Below are positions 25,354-33,279 of a stretch of DNA of 64,000 bases, piece after piece. This DNA is from M2408 sp040386975. Its GTDB lineage: Bacteria > Bacteroidota > Bacteroidia > Flavobacteriales_D > Crocinitomicaceae. The stretch lies in assembly GCA_040386975.1 (NCBI GenBank), contig JAZKEO010000002.1, positions 62,001 to 126,000 on the forward strand, read 5' to 3'. The stretch's first letter is position 1, and each line of letters opens with the position of its first letter. The notes below the pieces were generated by a model that was not told the DNA's origin, made no database searches, and saw nothing but the letters and a program-made list of their open reading frames with translations. The position numbers and the translations under genes are program-made.

Positions 25354-26199
25354 ATGAAAAATTCATCTAAAGGATATAATTTATCAATTTCTGTAAATAA
25401 CTTTAACTTATCATATGATGATGTTGGAGAAGGAAACATTCCAATCATCTTCTTACATGGTTATCCATTTGATAAAACAATGTGGAAAACTCAAGTTGAT
25501 TTTTTAAAACCATACTACCGATTAATTGCTTGCGACGTAAGAGGTTTTGGTAAATCAACGGACGAAAAATCTCACTTAGGTATTGATTTATTTGCTGATG
25601 ATTTAATTCAATTTATGGACAAATTACACATCGAAAAAGCGATTATTTGTGGCTTATCGATGGGTGGTTTCATCGCATTAAATGCATATAAAAGATTCCC
25701 GAATCGCTTTGAAGCATTAGCTTTATGTGATACACAATGTATAGCTGATACAGCGGAAGTAAAAGCAAAACGCTTTAAAACCATTGATGAAATAAATACA
25801 AATGGAGTGACTGAGTTTAATGAAGGCTTTATAAAAAATGTGTTCCACAAAGATTCTTTGACAAACAAAAAAGGAATAGTAGAAGAATTGAGAACCATTG
25901 TATTTACAAACTCTCAACACATCATAACTCAAGGTTTAATTGCTCTGGCTGAACGTTCAGAAACGTGCTCCACTTTAGATAAAATCTCTGTTCCAACATT
26001 AATTATTTGTGGAAGAGAAGATACAGTAACTCCACTCCTTGAATCTGAATTTATGCATAAAAATATCAAAGGTTCTATCCTTAAAATCATTGAAAAAGCA
26101 GGTCATGTATCGAACTTGGAGCATCCCGATGAATTCAATAAATATTTACAAGCATTTTTAGCTCCTTTATGTGGCCTTGATGTTAAGGAATTGAGTTAG
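25354..26199 (+). CDS. Alpha/beta hydrolase
   Basis: The 281-residue soluble protein has the full alpha/beta-hydrolase pattern. The oxyanion-hole motif is FLHGYPFDKTMW, the nucleophile elbow GLSMGG has Ser102, the acid is in ICGREDTVTP, and the base is His in KAGHVSNLEHPDEF. DVRGFGKSTD is a classic strand-turn block. Resemblance is to 3-oxoadipate enol-lactonase or haloperoxidase-like esterases, but the substrate cannot be predicted. No signal peptide is seen, so it is cytoplasmic. It stands alone, convergent with a small lipoprotein gene. Confidence 0.88.
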   Translation: MKNSSKGYNLSISVNNFNLSYDDVGEGNIPIIFLHGYPFDKTMWKTQVDFLKPYYRLIACDVRGFGKSTDEKSHLGIDLFADDLIQFMDKLHIEKAIICGLSMGGFIALNAYKRFPNRFEALALCDTQCIADTAEVKAKRFKTIDEINTNGVTEFNEGFIKNVFHKDSLTNKKGIVEELRTIVFTNSQHIITQGLIALAERSETCSTLDKISVPTLIICGREDTVTPLLESEFMHKNIKGSILKIIEKAGHVSNLEHPDEFNKYLQAFLAPLCGLDVKELS

Positions 26200-26201
26200 T
26201 A

Positions 26202-26627
26202 TTAAAGGCTTTTCTTCCAAATCGCAATTATATCCAGAAAAGTTTTTCGGATTTCTTCTTTTTCTCCGTCAAAACAAACTTTAAAGGATGAACTGTCATT
26301 GCAAATTACTTTTATGTAAGGAGAAAATGTAGCTCCAGCATAAACAACAGTATCAAGTTTGGCGATATCTTCATAAAAAGCACAATTTGTGTCATTTTTT
26401 GATTCATCATTTTCATCTAACCAATAGGAAGCGAGACGTTTATTTGTATAAAAATTTCCTGCAACACTATTTTTATATTCTGAATAGAATTTAATTATTT
26501 TCTCGTCTTCATCTAATAAATTCAATGTTTTTAATCGCTCTAAATCAGATTTAGATAATTCATCTTGATTTAGGATGCTGTTGCAAGAAACAAGGGAAAA
26601 TAAAAGGATGACTAAAGGAAACTTCAT
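26202..26627 (-). CDS. Small hypothetical lipoprotein
   Basis: The 141-residue product has a lipobox LVSC (MKFPLVILLFSLVSCNSILN). The mature part is acidic and hydrophilic, with two further cysteines (NCAFYED, VICNDSS, VCFDG). It matches no family I recognise. Its stop is only two bases from the convergent hydrolase stop, so no terminator separates them. It is probably expressed after the membrane-protein gene on the same strand (47-base gap). Confidence 0.55.
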   Translation of the reverse strand: MKFPLVILLFSLVSCNSILNQDELSKSDLERLKTLNLLDEDEKIIKFYSEYKNSVAGNFYTNKRLASYWLDENDESKNDTNCAFYEDIAKLDTVVYAGATFSPYIKVICNDSSSFKVCFDGEKEEIRKTFLDIIAIWKKSL

Positions 26628-26674
26628 TGCACCAATTTTGTGTTAACATTTGTAGATTTAAGAAATTAATAGTC

Positions 26675-27229
26675 TCAATATTTCGGGTTATCTTTACCAC
26701 TTATATAATAATCTGCATGCTGACCCATTCCTGAACATAAATATCCCTCAACGACATCTTGATTGGCATTTTTGCCTGCATCTATGTATAAAATACTTAG
26801 TGAACAGTCGCTTTTAATCTCAATCCAAACCGTTTCTTTCTCTCCTGCGACAAGTTCTTTTACAGATTTATTGTCACAACCAGATAAATGTATATCAGTA
26901 ATGTTTGATGAAGTGTTATTAATTATTGTGACTCTGTAGTATCCCATGAGGTAAATTGCAAACCACAAATAGAAAAATGCTACGGGGATATTCAGAAACA
27001 TAAGATAGATTGACCAAAACGAACCTTTTATTCCTCTTCTATTCGCAGTAACAAAAATAAAAATGAGCACACATAAGTTTACTAAAAAAGCAATGGGAAT
27101 AAATAGAAGTCCGTACGCTTCATAATCTCCTTTGAATCCTTGAAAATGAGCATACATGATTATCGATGCAATAGCAAATGTCATTGCAGCAGTGAGATAT
27201 CCAATATTATTTAATTTTTGCTTAGTCAT
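26675..27229 (-). CDS. Hypothetical membrane protein with three predicted helices
   Basis: The 184-residue product has hydrophobic segments at about residues 9-27, 38-60 and 75-97, then a soluble domain of about 85 residues with four cysteines. That domain reads like a small beta sandwich (VTIINNTSSNITDIHLSGC). No family is recognised. It probably sits in the inner membrane with the C-terminal domain outside, which is inference from the Cys content. It is divergent from trhO. Confidence 0.55.
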   Translation of the reverse strand: MTKQKLNNIGYLTAAMTFAIASIIMYAHFQGFKGDYEAYGLLFIPIAFLVNLCVLIFIFVTANRRGIKGSFWSIYLMFLNIPVAFFYLWFAIYLMGYYRVTIINNTSSNITDIHLSGCDNKSVKELVAGEKETVWIEIKSDCSLSILYIDAGKNANQDVVEGYLCSGMGQHADYYISGKDNPKY

Positions 27230-27348
27230 TCAATTGTCCAATATTTTAAAGTTCTATCTGTAAGATTAATATCTTTAATTGTTTCTTCAAATCCCAAATC
27301 TAATTATTATTTCCACACTCCTCCCAAAATCATTTATTTTATTTTTCG

Positions 27349-27356
27349 TATCTTTG
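27349..27356 (+). promoter_or_regulatory. -7 box for trhO, supports the internal start
   Basis: TATCTTTG followed by CGCC is a strong TAnnTTTG box. It lies 30 bases before ATG 27386, inside any longer upstream-extended frame, which argues for the shorter protein. Confidence 0.65.
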
Positions 27357-27385
27357 CGCCATCTTTAATTAACAAAAAACATAGC

Positions 27386-28438
27386 ATGCAACTGTGGAAT
27401 ACATTAAGTAAAGAGGATTTAGTTAAGAATTTGAATGAAAGTGGTTTTGAATTTGTAACCGTTTCATTTTATCAATATGCGAATATTGAAAATCCTCGTT
27501 TATTCAGAGATCATATTTTTCAGATGTGGTCAAAAATCAATGTCGTAGGTAGAATTTACGTAGCTTTTGAGGGAATCAATGCCCAAATGTCTGTGCCAAT
27601 CGTTCATTTTGAACAATTTAGAGATGAATTGAACGAAATTGACTTTTTATCTGGCATTCGTTTGAACATTGCCGTGGAAGATGGTGGCGTACAATTTCCT
27701 TTCTTGAAACTCAAAGTGAAAGTGCGCGATAAAATTTTGGCTGACGGTTTGGACGACAAAACATTTGATGTTCGCAACAAAGGAATTCATTTGTCGGCAG
27801 CAGAATTTAATGCTTTGACCGACGATCCAAATACGCTTTTAATTGATTTCAGAAACCATTACGAAAGTGAAGTTGGTTTTTTCAAAGGAGCAGTTACGCC
27901 TGATGTGGATACTTTCCGTGAATCTTTGCCTTTGATTGAAGAAAGTTTATTAAAAGGAAACGAAGATAAAAACATTGTGATGTATTGCACAGGCGGAATT
28001 CGTTGCGAAAAAGCTTCGGCTTGGTACAAACACCGCGGCTTTAAAAACGTACATCAATTGGAAGGTGGAATCATCAAATACGCAAACGATTGCGCCGAAT
28101 TAGGTATTGAAAATAAATTTATTGGTAAAAATTTCGTCTTCGATGAACGTCGTGGCGAACGAATTTCCGACGATGTTGTTTCCCAATGTCATCAATGTGG
28201 CGAAGCTTTTGATACGCATACAAATTGTGCCAATGATGGTTGCCATTTGCTTTTTATTCAGTGCGATTCGTGCAAAGAAAAATACGAAAATTGTTGCTCA
28301 GAAGAATGCGTCGAAGTGATTCATTTGTCTGCAGAAGAACAAAAAGCATTGCGTCAAAACAACATGGTTAGTAATAAAATATTCAAAAAAGGTCGCTCCG
28401 AAAAATTGATTTTCAAGAAAATAATCGAAAACTCATAA
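27386..28438 (+). CDS. trhO: tRNA uridine(34) hydroxylase TrhO (YceA family, rhodanese domain)
   Basis: The 350-residue product starts MQLWNTLSKEDLVKNL. It has the N-terminal YceA-type ferredoxin-like domain (ALEGINAQ-like segment FEGINAQMSVP) and a rhodanese domain with the catalytic loop MYCTGGIRCEKASAWY. A C-terminal Cys-rich part (CHQCGEAFDTHTNCAND, CDSCKEKYENCCSEECV) probably binds zinc. The family hydroxylates U34 of certain tRNAs using prephenate-independent chemistry with oxygen. The frame is open back to 27218, but the -7 box at 27349 and the family start favour 27386. lgt follows 43 bases on, likely co-transcribed. Confidence 0.92.
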   Translation: MQLWNTLSKEDLVKNLNESGFEFVTVSFYQYANIENPRLFRDHIFQMWSKINVVGRIYVAFEGINAQMSVPIVHFEQFRDELNEIDFLSGIRLNIAVEDGGVQFPFLKLKVKVRDKILADGLDDKTFDVRNKGIHLSAAEFNALTDDPNTLLIDFRNHYESEVGFFKGAVTPDVDTFRESLPLIEESLLKGNEDKNIVMYCTGGIRCEKASAWYKHRGFKNVHQLEGGIIKYANDCAELGIENKFIGKNFVFDERRGERISDDVVSQCHQCGEAFDTHTNCANDGCHLLFIQCDSCKEKYENCCSEECVEVIHLSAEEQKALRQNNMVSNKIFKKGRSEKLIFKKIIENS

Positions 28439-28481
28439 CTCAAAACTCCTAACTCATCACTTTTTTAACTATTTTTGGACT

Positions 28482-29336
28482 ATGATTTTTGGAATTGATT
28501 GGAACGTAAGTTCAGAGTTGATTGAAGGTTGGTCAACGCCAAACAAATACGGATTGCTATTTGTTTCAGGGATAATTATTGGATTTTTTGTCATCAAACG
28601 CATGTTTAAGTCAGAGAAAATCCAAGAAGAAATCCTGGACAAACTCCTTCTTTACATGGTTGTTGCGACTGTTATCGGTGCAAGATTGGGACACGTTTTA
28701 TTTTACGGACCTTATTTTGACGTCAAAAATTCTTTCGGAGAAATCATCGAACGAGGCTATTTTTCTCATCCACTAGACATTTTGAAAGTCTATGAAGGAG
28801 GTTTGGCTTCACACGGAGCAGCTTTACTTTTATTGATTGCCTTATACATTTTTTCTAAAAAAATCTCCAAAAAACCTATGTTGTGGATTTTAGATCGCGT
28901 TTCACCACCAGTTGCGATTGCAAGTTGTTTTATTCGTCTTGGAAATTTGGTAAACCACGAAATTATTGGCGACCCAACATCTTTACCTTGGGGTTTTCGC
29001 TTCAACAACGAAGGAGCAGAATATTTAATCAACGGCGAACACGTTTTCCGTCATCCAGCACAATTATACGAAGCGATTTTCTATTTGTTGACTTTCGGAT
29101 TGTTGATGTATATGTATTGGAAAACATCGGCAAAAGAAAAATCGGGAATGATTTTCGGCGTATTTATGATTGTTCTTTGGACCGGACGTTTTTTAGTTGA
29201 ATTCGTGAAAGTCGGACAAACAGCTCGCGACGAAACTTGGGCTTTAAATACAGGTCAAATGTTGAGTATTCCTATGGTAATTGCTGGAATTGTGATTTTG
29301 TATTTTTCGATGAAGAAGAGTGAATCTGAGGTTTAA
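28482..29336 (+). CDS. lgt: Prolipoprotein diacylglyceryl transferase
   Basis: The 284-residue inner-membrane enzyme transfers diacylglycerol to the lipobox cysteine of prolipoproteins. It has about seven membrane helices and the Lgt landmarks GGLASHGAA, FIRLGNLVNHEIIG, PWGFRF and HPAQLYEA. The start MIFGIDWNVSSELIEGW is usual. It serves the several lipoproteins encoded in this window. It follows trhO and ends before the dispersed element at 29357. Confidence 0.95.
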   Translation: MIFGIDWNVSSELIEGWSTPNKYGLLFVSGIIIGFFVIKRMFKSEKIQEEILDKLLLYMVVATVIGARLGHVLFYGPYFDVKNSFGEIIERGYFSHPLDILKVYEGGLASHGAALLLLIALYIFSKKISKKPMLWILDRVSPPVAIASCFIRLGNLVNHEIIGDPTSLPWGFRFNNEGAEYLINGEHVFRHPAQLYEAIFYLLTFGLLMYMYWKTSAKEKSGMIFGVFMIVLWTGRFLVEFVKVGQTARDETWALNTGQMLSIPMVIAGIVILYFSMKKSESEV

Positions 29337-29356
29337 TAACTTCACTCATTTCCTTT

Positions 29357-29408
29357 CACTAACGTTCAGTCTTCGTTCGCCATGTCGAACTCTTCTCAAG
29401 GGAGGAAG
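29357..29408 (-). repeat. Dispersed hairpin/AACGTTAGTG element, copy c
   Basis: On the reverse strand the order is CTTCCTCCCTTGAGAAGA (29391-29408, identical over 18 bases to the start of copy a), hairpin GTTCG/CGAAC, GAAGACT, and AACGTTAGTG. It lies between the convergent lgt and sigma-operon genes. An inverted GCGTCTTTGCGAG repeat follows at about 29430. Confidence 0.65.
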
Positions 29409-29467
29409 CCAAAAAAAACTTTGCTTCCTTGCGTCTTTGCGAGAAATATAAAACAGCGAATATCATC

Positions 29468-30193
29468 CTAAAACGTTGGCGTCAACAAATCTAAGAAATC
29501 TGGATTCGATTCAATTGAAAACGAAGAACTCGTAGCTTTTGAAACTTCTGCATCTTTATCCATAAAAATTCCATCAGGGTGAGAAAACGCAACTGAACCA
29601 GCCGTGGATTCAAAAGAAGCATCGGAAACTTTATCATCAGCCGACATTTCAAATTTATCCATCGCAGTAACTTCCTCAGCTACACTCATTTTGTTTTCTG
29701 CGATTAAAACTGGTTTTTCTGTTTTAGCGCTTTCATCTGAAACGTTTGTACTTGAAGTAGAAATACTATCTTCTGTTTTCATTTCAGTTTTTTCTTCGTT
29801 GGAACTTAAGCTTACTTTATTCTCTAAAGTTGGAACATTCAAAAATGGATAAATAGAGAATATAACCACTAAAACTGCTGCAATACGAACTAAATTTTGA
29901 TTGTACCAATTTTTATCTGAAGCAATAAAAAACGTACCAATTGAGTTGTACCATAGAATTCCTTTATTTTGATATGTTTTGTTGTATAAAAAGTCCAAAC
30001 GCTCTTTCACTTGAGCGGAAGGTTGCTCTTGTTTTACTTGCGTTTGAATGGTATTATTGATTGCATTTAAAGTAAATTTCATGTGATTAAATTCATCTTC
30101 ATTTGAAAACAAATCTTTCATCTCCTCCTTTTCCAAAGAAGACAATTCTATGTATTTTTTTAAGAAAACGCTATCAAAATCTTGAGTTTCCAT
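29468..30193 (-). CDS. Membrane protein next to ECF sigma factor, candidate anti-sigma factor
   Basis: The 241-residue product has a charged cytoplasmic N-terminal part of about 95 residues, one membrane segment (about 99-119, LVRIAAVLVVIFSIYPFLNV), and a Ser/Thr/Glu-rich outer part. This topology and the position two bases after the ECF sigma gene fit an anti-sigma factor. No classical zinc anti-sigma motif (HxxxCxxC) is present. The role is therefore inferred from context. The fold is unrecognised. Confidence 0.6.
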   Translation of the reverse strand: METQDFDSVFLKKYIELSSLEKEEMKDLFSNEDEFNHMKFTLNAINNTIQTQVKQEQPSAQVKERLDFLYNKTYQNKGILWYNSIGTFFIASDKNWYNQNLVRIAAVLVVIFSIYPFLNVPTLENKVSLSSNEEKTEMKTEDSISTSSTNVSDESAKTEKPVLIAENKMSVAEEVTAMDKFEMSADDKVSDASFESTAGSVAFSHPDGIFMDKDAEVSKATSSSFSIESNPDFLDLLTPTF

Positions 30194-30195
30194 AA

Positions 30196-30786
30196 TTATC
30201 GGTTTAATACTGGGTTAAATTCTTTTAAATTTTCTGCTAAATGCTTGGTTGCATAAAAAAGACGCGACTTGATCGTTCCTTCGTTTGCACTCAACACCTC
30301 TGCAATTTCTTTTATTGACAAGCCTTCAAAATGTCTCAACTTAAAAACTTCACTGTGTTTTTGATCCATTCCTTTGAGTTGAATTTCAAATGCTTCGCCA
30401 AAAATAAAATCTTGTACTTCGTTTAGTACATTTTTTGTTTCATCTTTTGCCACATACGTTGGCTCAATGCGATAAGAAGTACTTTTACGGACTTCCGCTT
30501 TTTTATATTCATTTTTCACCATGTTATTGGCTACCGAATAAAACCAGGTTTTGAAAGAACGCTGCTGATCAAAAGATTCAGGTTTTTGAATAATTTTTGC
30601 AAATAAATCGTGCACAAAATCTTCTGATTTCTCTATATCCTGCCACAGCAAACGTTTAAAAAATGAAAACATCAGTTTTGCGTAACGCATATAGATTTCA
30701 TCAAAAGCCAATTTATCCCCTTTCGAATGGAGTTTCATCAACTCTTCGTCAGAAAATGTATTGTATTTTTTGCGTAAAATCTGCAT
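30196..30786 (-). CDS. ECF-type RNA polymerase sigma factor
   Basis: The 196-residue protein has region 2 (FDEIYMRYAKLMFSFFKRLL, DIEKSEDFVHDLFAKII, SFKTWFYSVANNMVKNEYK). Region 4 follows with a helix-turn-helix (FKLRHFEGLSIKEIAEVLSANEGTIKSRLFYA). Region 3 is short, as usual in ECF sigmas. It should direct RNA polymerase to a stress or envelope regulon. The gene is second of three tightly spaced genes on this strand (gaps of three and two bases), between an exported protein and the candidate anti-sigma. Confidence 0.92.
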   Translation of the reverse strand: MQILRKKYNTFSDEELMKLHSKGDKLAFDEIYMRYAKLMFSFFKRLLWQDIEKSEDFVHDLFAKIIQKPESFDQQRSFKTWFYSVANNMVKNEYKKAEVRKSTSYRIEPTYVAKDETKNVLNEVQDFIFGEAFEIQLKGMDQKHSEVFKLRHFEGLSIKEIAEVLSANEGTIKSRLFYATKHLAENLKEFNPVLNR

Positions 30787-30789
30787 CTT

Positions 30790-32112
30790 CTATTTATACG
30801 ATTTTAAACTTTTTTGAATATTCGCCTGTTTTTTAATCTTTTCAATATCTATGTCGAGTGCTTTTATTTTGTCATTATTTTCTTTCAAACGATAGCTATC
30901 AGATTCATATTCTTTTTTCAAACTCAAAAGCATCGGTAAATAATTGGAAGACAATTTTTTTGCTTTTTCAGTCGTATATGAATCTAAAGCATTTGAATTG
31001 TCAATTTTCTTGTAAATTTCTTCGTTTTTACCCGCTAAATTTACTATGTTTTCGTTGTAAATCATACTCAAACCTAAAACTGATATTTTATCTGAAATAG
31101 CTTTTAAATAAGGTTTTGGAAAGGTCATACTGATTTGTAATTTTTTATCAGCGTTTAATTCGCAAAAGGATTTGAAAAAATCTACATCAATAACTTGAGC
31201 TATTGGAATTTTATAACCCAAACTTTTCAAAGAGTTTTTATAATAGTCACTTTGCATAAAATCCAAGGAAATAATTTGAACATCAGAACGTTTGTTCTTG
31301 TTTTTCTGAACATATAAAGTAGAGTATGTATCGTCAAAACCATGCGTCAATAAAACTCCATTTTGACAAACACTTTCAAGTAAATTTTCGGAATAAAGTA
31401 AAACTTCAGCATCAATTTTTTTTGCTTCAAGTAAATTTTCAAGATTTTTCTTTAAATTCTTCTCATCATTTTTTATAAAATTAAAGGCTGCATATTGAAT
31501 TTGAACCTCAGTACTTTTAGGTTTTAATTTATACGCTTGGTTCAATTCGCCAATTAAATCAACGTTGTAATTTCCTGAAACATATTTAAAATAATGATAT
31601 TCAAATGAATTTGGCGCACTTTGCTGATAATCGTTTAATATTTCCTGCATTTCAACTTGCTGTTCAATAGTAGCTGAACGTTGTGTCGTTTGTGTACTGG
31701 CAGCAACTTTTACCTGCATAAAAGAACTTCCTAATTGTTGATTTGTTTTTTCTTGTGGCTGAACAGCATTTTGATCCAAATCATTTTTTAAATCTCCTTC
31801 TGATTCAAGATCCATGATTTTGAATTCCTCCAAACTTTTCGATTCACTACTTACAGGTTTTTCTTGGATTGTTTTCTCTTCCTCTTTTATTTCTTTAGTT
31901 TTCGAAGGCGTTTTAGACTTTTTAGTCGTCTTGTCAAGCTTACTTTTACTTTCTTTTGTCTTGTAACGAGATAGTGAATCCAAACTTTGTTCTTTTTTCA
32001 AGGTTCCAACATTCTGAATTTGCGGTTCATTAGTATTGCTATTATTCGTATTCGATTGACTAAACGAAATCGAGTAAAAAAGAATACATAATATAAGATG
32101 ATAAAATTTCAT
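30790..32112 (-). CDS. Exported hypothetical protein leading the sigma operon
   Basis: The 440-residue product has a signal peptide (MKFYHLILCILFYSISFSQ). A low-complexity Ser/Lys/Glu-rich stretch covers about residues 20-125. The folded C-terminal part contains VLLTHGFDDTYSTLYVQ, a block I associate with Bacteroidota membrane or TPR proteins of unknown function. TPR-like helices are suggested at about 165-255 (ELNQAYKLKPKSTEVQIQYAAF). It is the first gene of the operon and could sense or be the envelope target of the sigma system. That is inference. Confidence 0.6.
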   Translation of the reverse strand: MKFYHLILCILFYSISFSQSNTNNSNTNEPQIQNVGTLKKEQSLDSLSRYKTKESKSKLDKTTKKSKTPSKTKEIKEEEKTIQEKPVSSESKSLEEFKIMDLESEGDLKNDLDQNAVQPQEKTNQQLGSSFMQVKVAASTQTTQRSATIEQQVEMQEILNDYQQSAPNSFEYHYFKYVSGNYNVDLIGELNQAYKLKPKSTEVQIQYAAFNFIKNDEKNLKKNLENLLEAKKIDAEVLLYSENLLESVCQNGVLLTHGFDDTYSTLYVQKNKNKRSDVQIISLDFMQSDYYKNSLKSLGYKIPIAQVIDVDFFKSFCELNADKKLQISMTFPKPYLKAISDKISVLGLSMIYNENIVNLAGKNEEIYKKIDNSNALDSYTTEKAKKLSSNYLPMLLSLKKEYESDSYRLKENNDKIKALDIDIEKIKKQANIQKSLKSYK

Positions 32113-32228
32113 TTGTTGCTATTTTCTACCTTGTACAAACCAAAACAAATATCGTTCATTTTTTTTAGAAAATTGTGGAAAATAATTTATTTTTGAAAAA
32201 TAACGAATCTGAAACCTAAGCAAATGTA

Positions 32229-32255
32229 AGTTTGTTGAGCCTGTCGAAACAAACT
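32229..32255. repeat. Palindrome AGTTTGTT/AACAAACT with GAGCCTGTCG core
   Basis: Eight-base arms surround a GAGCCTGTCG-containing loop, 8 bases beyond the stop of the NarL-type regulator. It could end that transcript, though no T tract follows. The core resembles a motif I recall from many intergenic repeats. Confidence 0.5.
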
Positions 32256-32262
32256 ACAAAAA

Positions 32263-32937
32263 CTATTTCTCTACCGCAAACAAAAATTTATTCGGACTCA
32301 CCAAATTTGTTTTTACGGCATACATCACAATTCCAGCTGTATTTTTAACGCCTAATTTTGACATGATGTTTTTTCGATGTGTATTAATAGTATGGTTACT
32401 TAAAAATAAGGTTTCTGCAATCTGCACATTTGTTTGTCCCTCAGCAATTAATTTGATGATTTCATTTTCTCTTTCTGAAATTAAAACTGGTTCGCAAGTG
32501 AAGGAATCCACATCCAAATCGTGAATATCAATATTGGCTGTTTGGATGGTTTCTAAAATTTGTCCGCAAAAAAATTTGTGCCCCAAAGATGTTTCTCTTA
32601 CTGAATCAATGATTTCATTGATGTCACAATCCTTTTTAACATAACTTGAAACCCCACCGCGTAAAGCATTCACCAAGGTTTGTGCACTTTGATCGGGTGT
32701 GATTGCAACAAATTTCACTTTAGGAAAACTGTTTAATATAGTAGGAACAACATCTATCGAAAAGCCATGAGAAGTATAATCAATCAAAACAAGATCAGTT
32801 TCAAAATTTTTTATCAAACTTTTAAGTTCCTCATTATCTTTCGCTTCGCCAATAATTTCAATATCTTTCTGTGCATTTAAGATTGTTCTTAAACCCACAC
32901 GTATTAAATCGTTACTATCAGCTAAAATAATATTCAC
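32263..32937 (-). CDS. NarL/FixJ-family response regulator
   Basis: The 224-residue protein starts at GTG. An N-terminal receiver domain has ILADSND, phosphoacceptor Asp53 in LVLIDYTSHGF, and Lys101 in SYVKKDCD. A LuxR-type HTH follows (LISERENEIIKLIAEGQTN, HRKNIMSKLGVKN). Phosphorylation by an unlinked kinase should control DNA binding. No cognate kinase gene is adjacent. The hybrid kinase at 39152 carries its own receiver and Hpt and might be a partner, but nothing proves it. A TAGTTTTG -7 box lies 33 bases upstream. Confidence 0.88.
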   Translation of the reverse strand: MNIILADSNDLIRVGLRTILNAQKDIEIIGEAKDNEELKSLIKNFETDLVLIDYTSHGFSIDVVPTILNSFPKVKFVAITPDQSAQTLVNALRGGVSSYVKKDCDINEIIDSVRETSLGHKFFCGQILETIQTANIDIHDLDVDSFTCEPVLISERENEIIKLIAEGQTNVQIAETLFLSNHTINTHRKNIMSKLGVKNTAGIVMYAVKTNLVSPNKFLFAVEK

Positions 32938-33279
32938 TCAGAAGTCTATTTAGAATTATTACTAATAAGACAAAACTAAGCATTTTTTACCTAGAAAAAC
33001 ATCTAAGCAAAATTTCTTGTGAAAATTTATCAACAAAAACGATTTTTGGGATAAAAAAGCATCACTTTAATGCCTAAAATCAATAAAACTGTAATTGTTA
33101 TAAACAATTGATTTTTTAAATAAATTTTTAACACTCGCAAAATCTTTATTTACAGCACTTTAAGCCTTATTTCAACTAATTTTTAAAGATTTATTTTCAT
33201 TTTTTTTTAAAACAATTTTGGTTAAGAAATAAATTATGACTTAATTCGGGGTTGAATTTTGACTTTAAAAATGACATTT
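32938..33279. other. AT-rich intergenic region upstream of the PorE-like gene
   Basis: No ORF or RNA gene is supported. The region holds the -7 box of the regulator (TAGTTTTG on the reverse strand, 32971-32978) and a 7-bp palindrome AATTGTT/AACAATT at 33093-33109 that could be a protein binding site upstream of the PorE-like gene. Confidence 0.4.

Noticed and set aside
27218..27385. Extended N-terminus for trhO from 27218
   Set aside because: The -7 box at 27349 lies inside it, and the usual family start is at 27386.
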